From the NCBI RefSeq assembly GCF_000144405.1, contig NC_014371.1:620001-684000 (forward strand): a stretch of DNA of 64,000 bases. Reading direction: 5' to 3'. Position numbers and translations under genes: made by a program. Below the pieces are notes generated by a model, which ran no database searches, was not told the origin of the DNA, and was given only the letters and a program-made list of their open reading frames with translations. The stretch's first letter is position 1; each line of letters opens with the position of its first letter. Positions 61,058 through 64,000 of the stretch are shown here, in pieces. This DNA comes from Prevotella melaninogenica ATCC 25845. Its GTDB lineage: Bacteria > Bacteroidota > Bacteroidia > Bacteroidales > Bacteroidaceae.

Positions 61058-61897
61058 ATGATATTCTACTTTTCTGGTACAGGTAATAGCAAATGGGCTG
61101 CAAAGACATTGGCTTTAGAAACTGGTGATACACTTGTTTCAATCCCAGAAGTAATCAATAGCAACTGTTCTTTTACAATAGAAAAGGATGAACACGTAGG
61201 TTTCATCTTTCCTATACATGGCTGGAGAGTTCCGAATATTGTAAAAGAGTTTCTAACTAAATTAACAATAAAGACTCTGGGAGAAGACACTTCCCACGTT
61301 AAACATTATTGTTTCTGCTTGGTTACAGCTGGAGATTCTATCGGTAAAGCTATGGAACGCTTTCAGCAGCAATTAAAGAGCGTAACAGTGAATGACGCAC
61401 TGTCACTTAAGGCGGTATGTTCTTTAATTATGCCAGAGTCATATGTTGGCTTGCCAGGTATGGATGTAGATACTAAAGAGAAAGAATTAGAAAAGAAGGA
61501 ACTTGCTTCAAAGCAGTTAAAAGAATTCTCTAACATTCTTAAACAGCATCCTCATAAGGATAGCAATCAGATTTGGGGTTGGAACCAATTAATAAGAGGC
61601 CCTATTCCTTCTTTCTTCTCTGGTCCTGTAGGAGGCTTCTTTGAACGCTTCCTCATCACGGATAAGCCCTTTCATGTAGACAGTCGTCGATGCGTGAAGT
61701 GTGGTATTTGTGCTAATGTTTGTCCTGTTAGTGACATCAAAGGTGGCTTAGGCTTTGAACCAGAATGGCTACACAATGGCAAATGCCTCACCTGCTTCTC
61801 GTGTTATCATCACTGTCCACACCATGCAATTGAGTTTGGTAAACGTACACAGAAGAAGGGACAATATTTCTATAACAAATTAAGTAAAAGAAACTAA
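61058..61897 (+). CDS. EFR1-type flavodoxin/ferredoxin fusion
   Basis: A 279-residue redox protein. The N-terminal flavodoxin-like domain has the FMN phosphate loop FSGTGNSKWAA. The C-terminal part binds two 4Fe-4S clusters through CVKCGICANVCPV and CLTCFSCYHHCP. It matches the EFR1 family of electron-carrier proteins. There is no signal peptide. It probably passes electrons in the cytosol; partner unknown. The M6 protease gene starts 12 bases later, an odd pairing. Confidence 0.88.
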   Translation: MIFYFSGTGNSKWAAKTLALETGDTLVSIPEVINSNCSFTIEKDEHVGFIFPIHGWRVPNIVKEFLTKLTIKTLGEDTSHVKHYCFCLVTAGDSIGKAMERFQQQLKSVTVNDALSLKAVCSLIMPESYVGLPGMDVDTKEKELEKKELASKQLKEFSNILKQHPHKDSNQIWGWNQLIRGPIPSFFSGPVGGFFERFLITDKPFHVDSRRCVKCGICANVCPVSDIKGGLGFEPEWLHNGKCLTCFSCYHHCPHHAIEFGKRTQKKGQYFYNKLSKRN

Positions 61898-61909
61898 ACA
61901 GCGAATATA

Positions 61910-63715
61910 ATGAAAACATTAAAACAACTATCGCTCATAGTATGCCTGATGCTTTGCTCCCTTACCACTTGGGCAGCAAAGGCAGAATCAATCCCTGTAC
62001 AAGTAAGACAGGCTGATGGTTCTGTTATTACTGTCATCTTGCGTGGTGACGAACATATCAACTGGTACACAACCCTTGATGGTGTACTGCTTGTACAAGG
62101 TGCAGATAACAACTACTATATCGGCAAAGTAGAGAAAAGTGGCAACCTTATTGCTACCCAACAGCTTGCACACGAAGCATTAACTCGCTCACAAGTAGAG
62201 CGTAACTTGATTGCTAAGCAAGACAAGGATAAGTTCTTTGCGTACGTTAATAAGGTTGCTGAAGAATCTGAAAACGCTTACGATAACTCTCCTCTTACAC
62301 GAGGACCAATCATAGATTCTGGTTACAAAGGTGTACCTTATTTCCCTCACACAGGTAGTCCTAAGGCTCTTGTTATTCTTGCAGAGTTCCAAGACACAAC
62401 TTTTACTATCCAAGATACAAAGAAGGTGTTCACAAACTATCTGATGAATGAAGGTCATTTCTCAGATACTCGTTATGGTCAGAATCAGAACTACAAAGGT
62501 GTTCGTGGTTATTTCAAGGATTGTAGTTATGGACAGTTTACACCTATCTTTGACGTTGTAGGTCCTATCAAATTACCCCAAAAACATGCTATCTATGGTG
62601 CAGGTAATAATAGAATAGACTTATTACTTGCTGATGCTTGTGCCGCTGTGGATGATTTGGTAGACTTTACAAAATACGATGCGAACAACGATGGTATCGT
62701 TGATTTGGTTTATATTATTTATGCAGGATACTCCGCCCATATTAATGGTAATAATAAAGAAACAAATATTTGGCCAAAATCTGGTACTGTTAATATCTCC
62801 AATAAGTATGATGGAAAAAGTATTCGTCGCTATGGTGTGAGCAATGAACTTAATGGAAGTGAGAAGACATCTAAGAATAACAAGAAAATAAATGGTATAG
62901 GTTTATTCTGTCATGAGTTCTCTCATACACTCGGACTTCCTGACATATACGCTTATCATACTGATGCAGAAAACCAAGATGACCAAGGTATGGAATTCTG
63001 GGACCTCATGGATGGTGGAACAGAAGTACGTGGTGGGCGTGTACCAGCATCTTATCTTGCATGGGAGCGCGAAGTTATGGGTTGGATGAATATTGATAAA
63101 CTCAAAAATGACACCGCTATAAGCAACCTAAAAAGCATCGACAATGGTGGAAAGGCATACAAGATTGTCAATCCTAATGACTCAAATGAGTATATCGTAT
63201 TGCAGAGTATACAGAAAGGACCATGGTATCAAGGTTGGAGAGATGGTACTTATGCCAAGGGCTTACTTGCCTATCGAGTTTCATACAAGTCAGACAAAGT
63301 AAATGTCTTCGATTTCCCTAACAATGTAAAGGGCAAGCCACGTGTCATCCCTATCCCTGCTGATGGTAAAATATTAGCAGCAGCCAATGCTGGAGGCTCT
63401 TTAAATACATACATACAACAGCTCAATGGCGACCCTTATCCTTATAACGGAAATAATAAGATAGACAAATTTACGATGTATAATGGCACCATACTGAAAA
63501 GATCAATATCTGACATTGTAGAGAATGATGCAGAGCGTCATGTTAGTTTTAAGTTTAAGAACAATGAACCTACCGCCATTCAGCCACCTTCAATCATTGA
63601 AAGAATTATTTCTGACAACCGTATCTATACCCTTGACGGCAGATATGTAGGTACTGATGCTTCTATCTTACCGCATGGCATCTACATTCAGAACAACAAG
63701 AAGTTTGTAAAGTAA
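61910..63715 (+). CDS. Exported M6-family metalloprotease with C-terminal sorting-like tail
   Basis: A 601-residue secreted protease (immune inhibitor A-like, M6). Signal peptide to about residue 22 (IVCLMLCSLTTWAAK); a propeptide-like region to about 120; the catalytic domain with DANNDGIVDLVYIIYAGY and zinc motif CHEFSHTLGLPDIY (HExxH). The end has a short beta-rich tail (YTLDGRYVGTDASILPHGIY then IQNNKKFVK) that resembles the T9SS-type sorting tails of Bacteroidetes; surface secretion by T9SS is inference. The gene is probably in an operon with the EFR1 gene. Confidence 0.88.
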   Translation: MKTLKQLSLIVCLMLCSLTTWAAKAESIPVQVRQADGSVITVILRGDEHINWYTTLDGVLLVQGADNNYYIGKVEKSGNLIATQQLAHEALTRSQVERNLIAKQDKDKFFAYVNKVAEESENAYDNSPLTRGPIIDSGYKGVPYFPHTGSPKALVILAEFQDTTFTIQDTKKVFTNYLMNEGHFSDTRYGQNQNYKGVRGYFKDCSYGQFTPIFDVVGPIKLPQKHAIYGAGNNRIDLLLADACAAVDDLVDFTKYDANNDGIVDLVYIIYAGYSAHINGNNKETNIWPKSGTVNISNKYDGKSIRRYGVSNELNGSEKTSKNNKKINGIGLFCHEFSHTLGLPDIYAYHTDAENQDDQGMEFWDLMDGGTEVRGGRVPASYLAWEREVMGWMNIDKLKNDTAISNLKSIDNGGKAYKIVNPNDSNEYIVLQSIQKGPWYQGWRDGTYAKGLLAYRVSYKSDKVNVFDFPNNVKGKPRVIPIPADGKILAAANAGGSLNTYIQQLNGDPYPYNGNNKIDKFTMYNGTILKRSISDIVENDAERHVSFKFKNNEPTAIQPPSIIERIISDNRIYTLDGRYVGTDASILPHGIYIQNNKKFVK

Positions 63716-63736
63716 TACTAACTTCAGAACATATAT

Positions 63737-63784
63737 AAAGCCGCCTCTTTATGGGAACGAACCATTCAGAGGTGGCTTTCTTTA
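63737..63784 (+). terminator. Terminator of the EFR1-M6 unit
   Basis: AAAGCCGCCTCT pairs with AGAGGTGGCTTT (one wobble), followed by CTTTAT. After it (63785-64000) I see only AT-rich DNA and a small hairpin (GTAGAC/GTCTAC near 63931), with no gene. Confidence 0.85.
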
Positions 63785-64000
63785 TCTTTCAAAATAGCAT
63801 AGACACTTATCAGTTGATAGATAGGGAGCAAACAAAATATCAGGACATACCGTTTCAAAGTTACTCTCCTCTATTACTTCCCGAATTTATCACGGTTTCT
63901 TTCGAGCGATGTAGACATAAAGTCTACTAAAGTTAGAGATGGATTATCATACTAAAATACAAGAATAAGTTTTATTTTAGTTTGCTGTCACTTTTAACAT

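Noticed and set aside
1..64000. tRNA, rRNA, tmRNA, RNase P or SRP RNA genes
   Set aside because: No T-loop or other conserved core was found by eye on either strand; a covariance search would be decisive.

Overview
The window is a 64-kb chromosomal segment of a Bacteroidales bacterium, most likely a Prevotella species. Support: AT-rich DNA; promoters of the Bacteroidetes type (TTTG or TTGC, 19-21 bases, TAnnTTTG) before many genes; few strong Shine-Dalgarno sequences; and family content typical of the phylum (TonB-dependent receptor, DUF5686, DUF4491, DUF3160, DUF4876, DUF5117-type metalloprotease, 29-residue AURKAIP1/COX24-like protein, inositol-lipid genes). I saw no rRNA, tRNA, IS element, prophage or CRISPR array. 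The species is not determinable from the sequence alone.

Layout. 1-5 kb: clpC (5' end outside the window), phosphoglucomutase, a DUF4491 membrane protein. 5-11 kb: a minus-strand operon for a TonB-dependent receptor, a lamin-tail-like lipoprotein and an outer-membrane barrel. 11-18 kb: metalloprotease, cyclophilin, DMT exporter, SGNH hydrolase, BASS-type transporter. 18-24.3 kb: a lipoprotein, glutathione peroxidase, sodium/solute symporter and TrpB2-type enzyme, bracketed by two ~575-bp inverted, non-coding repeats. 24-32 kb: type II pantothenate kinase, HU, a 29-aa ribosomal-type protein, RNase E/G, AlaX-like editing protein, GH13 amylase, fabD, crcB. 32-40 kb: DUF5686 protein and a four-gene inositol-lipid cluster (nucleotidyltransferase/ATP-grasp fusion, CDP-alcohol phosphatidyltransferase, HAD protein, inositol-3-phosphate synthase). 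41-45.5 kb: a predicted ncRNA and an FG-GAP-like / YARHG-DUF3160 / CapA operon. 45.6-47 kb: an acidic-tailed protein and two very small genes (37 and 27 aa). 47-64 kb: AlkD-like protein, two TPR proteins, an SBP-like lipoprotein, radA, ribH, recF-DUF721, a second predicted ncRNA, dapA, DMT transporter, truA, comEC, an EFR1 ferredoxin and an M6 metalloprotease.

The most unusual signal is non-coding. Twelve intergenic loci carry short arrays that all keep a 22-bp period built from 11-bp half-units, although their sequences differ. Seven are of an 'A' type (AAGGCTTAATTG / AAAAGGGCGTTAG-like). Five are of a 'B' type (CAC-N5-GTG palindromes exactly 22 bp apart). Eight of the twelve lie between convergent genes, and about eight of ten convergent junctions here have one. 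Several fold into perfect hairpins and probably end transcription. Other signals worth attention are two promoter-to-terminator transcripts without ORFs, at least six genes whose -7 element sits 3-8 bases before the ATG (leaderless mRNAs), and an exporter leader with interleaved perfect complements that could form a pseudoknot.
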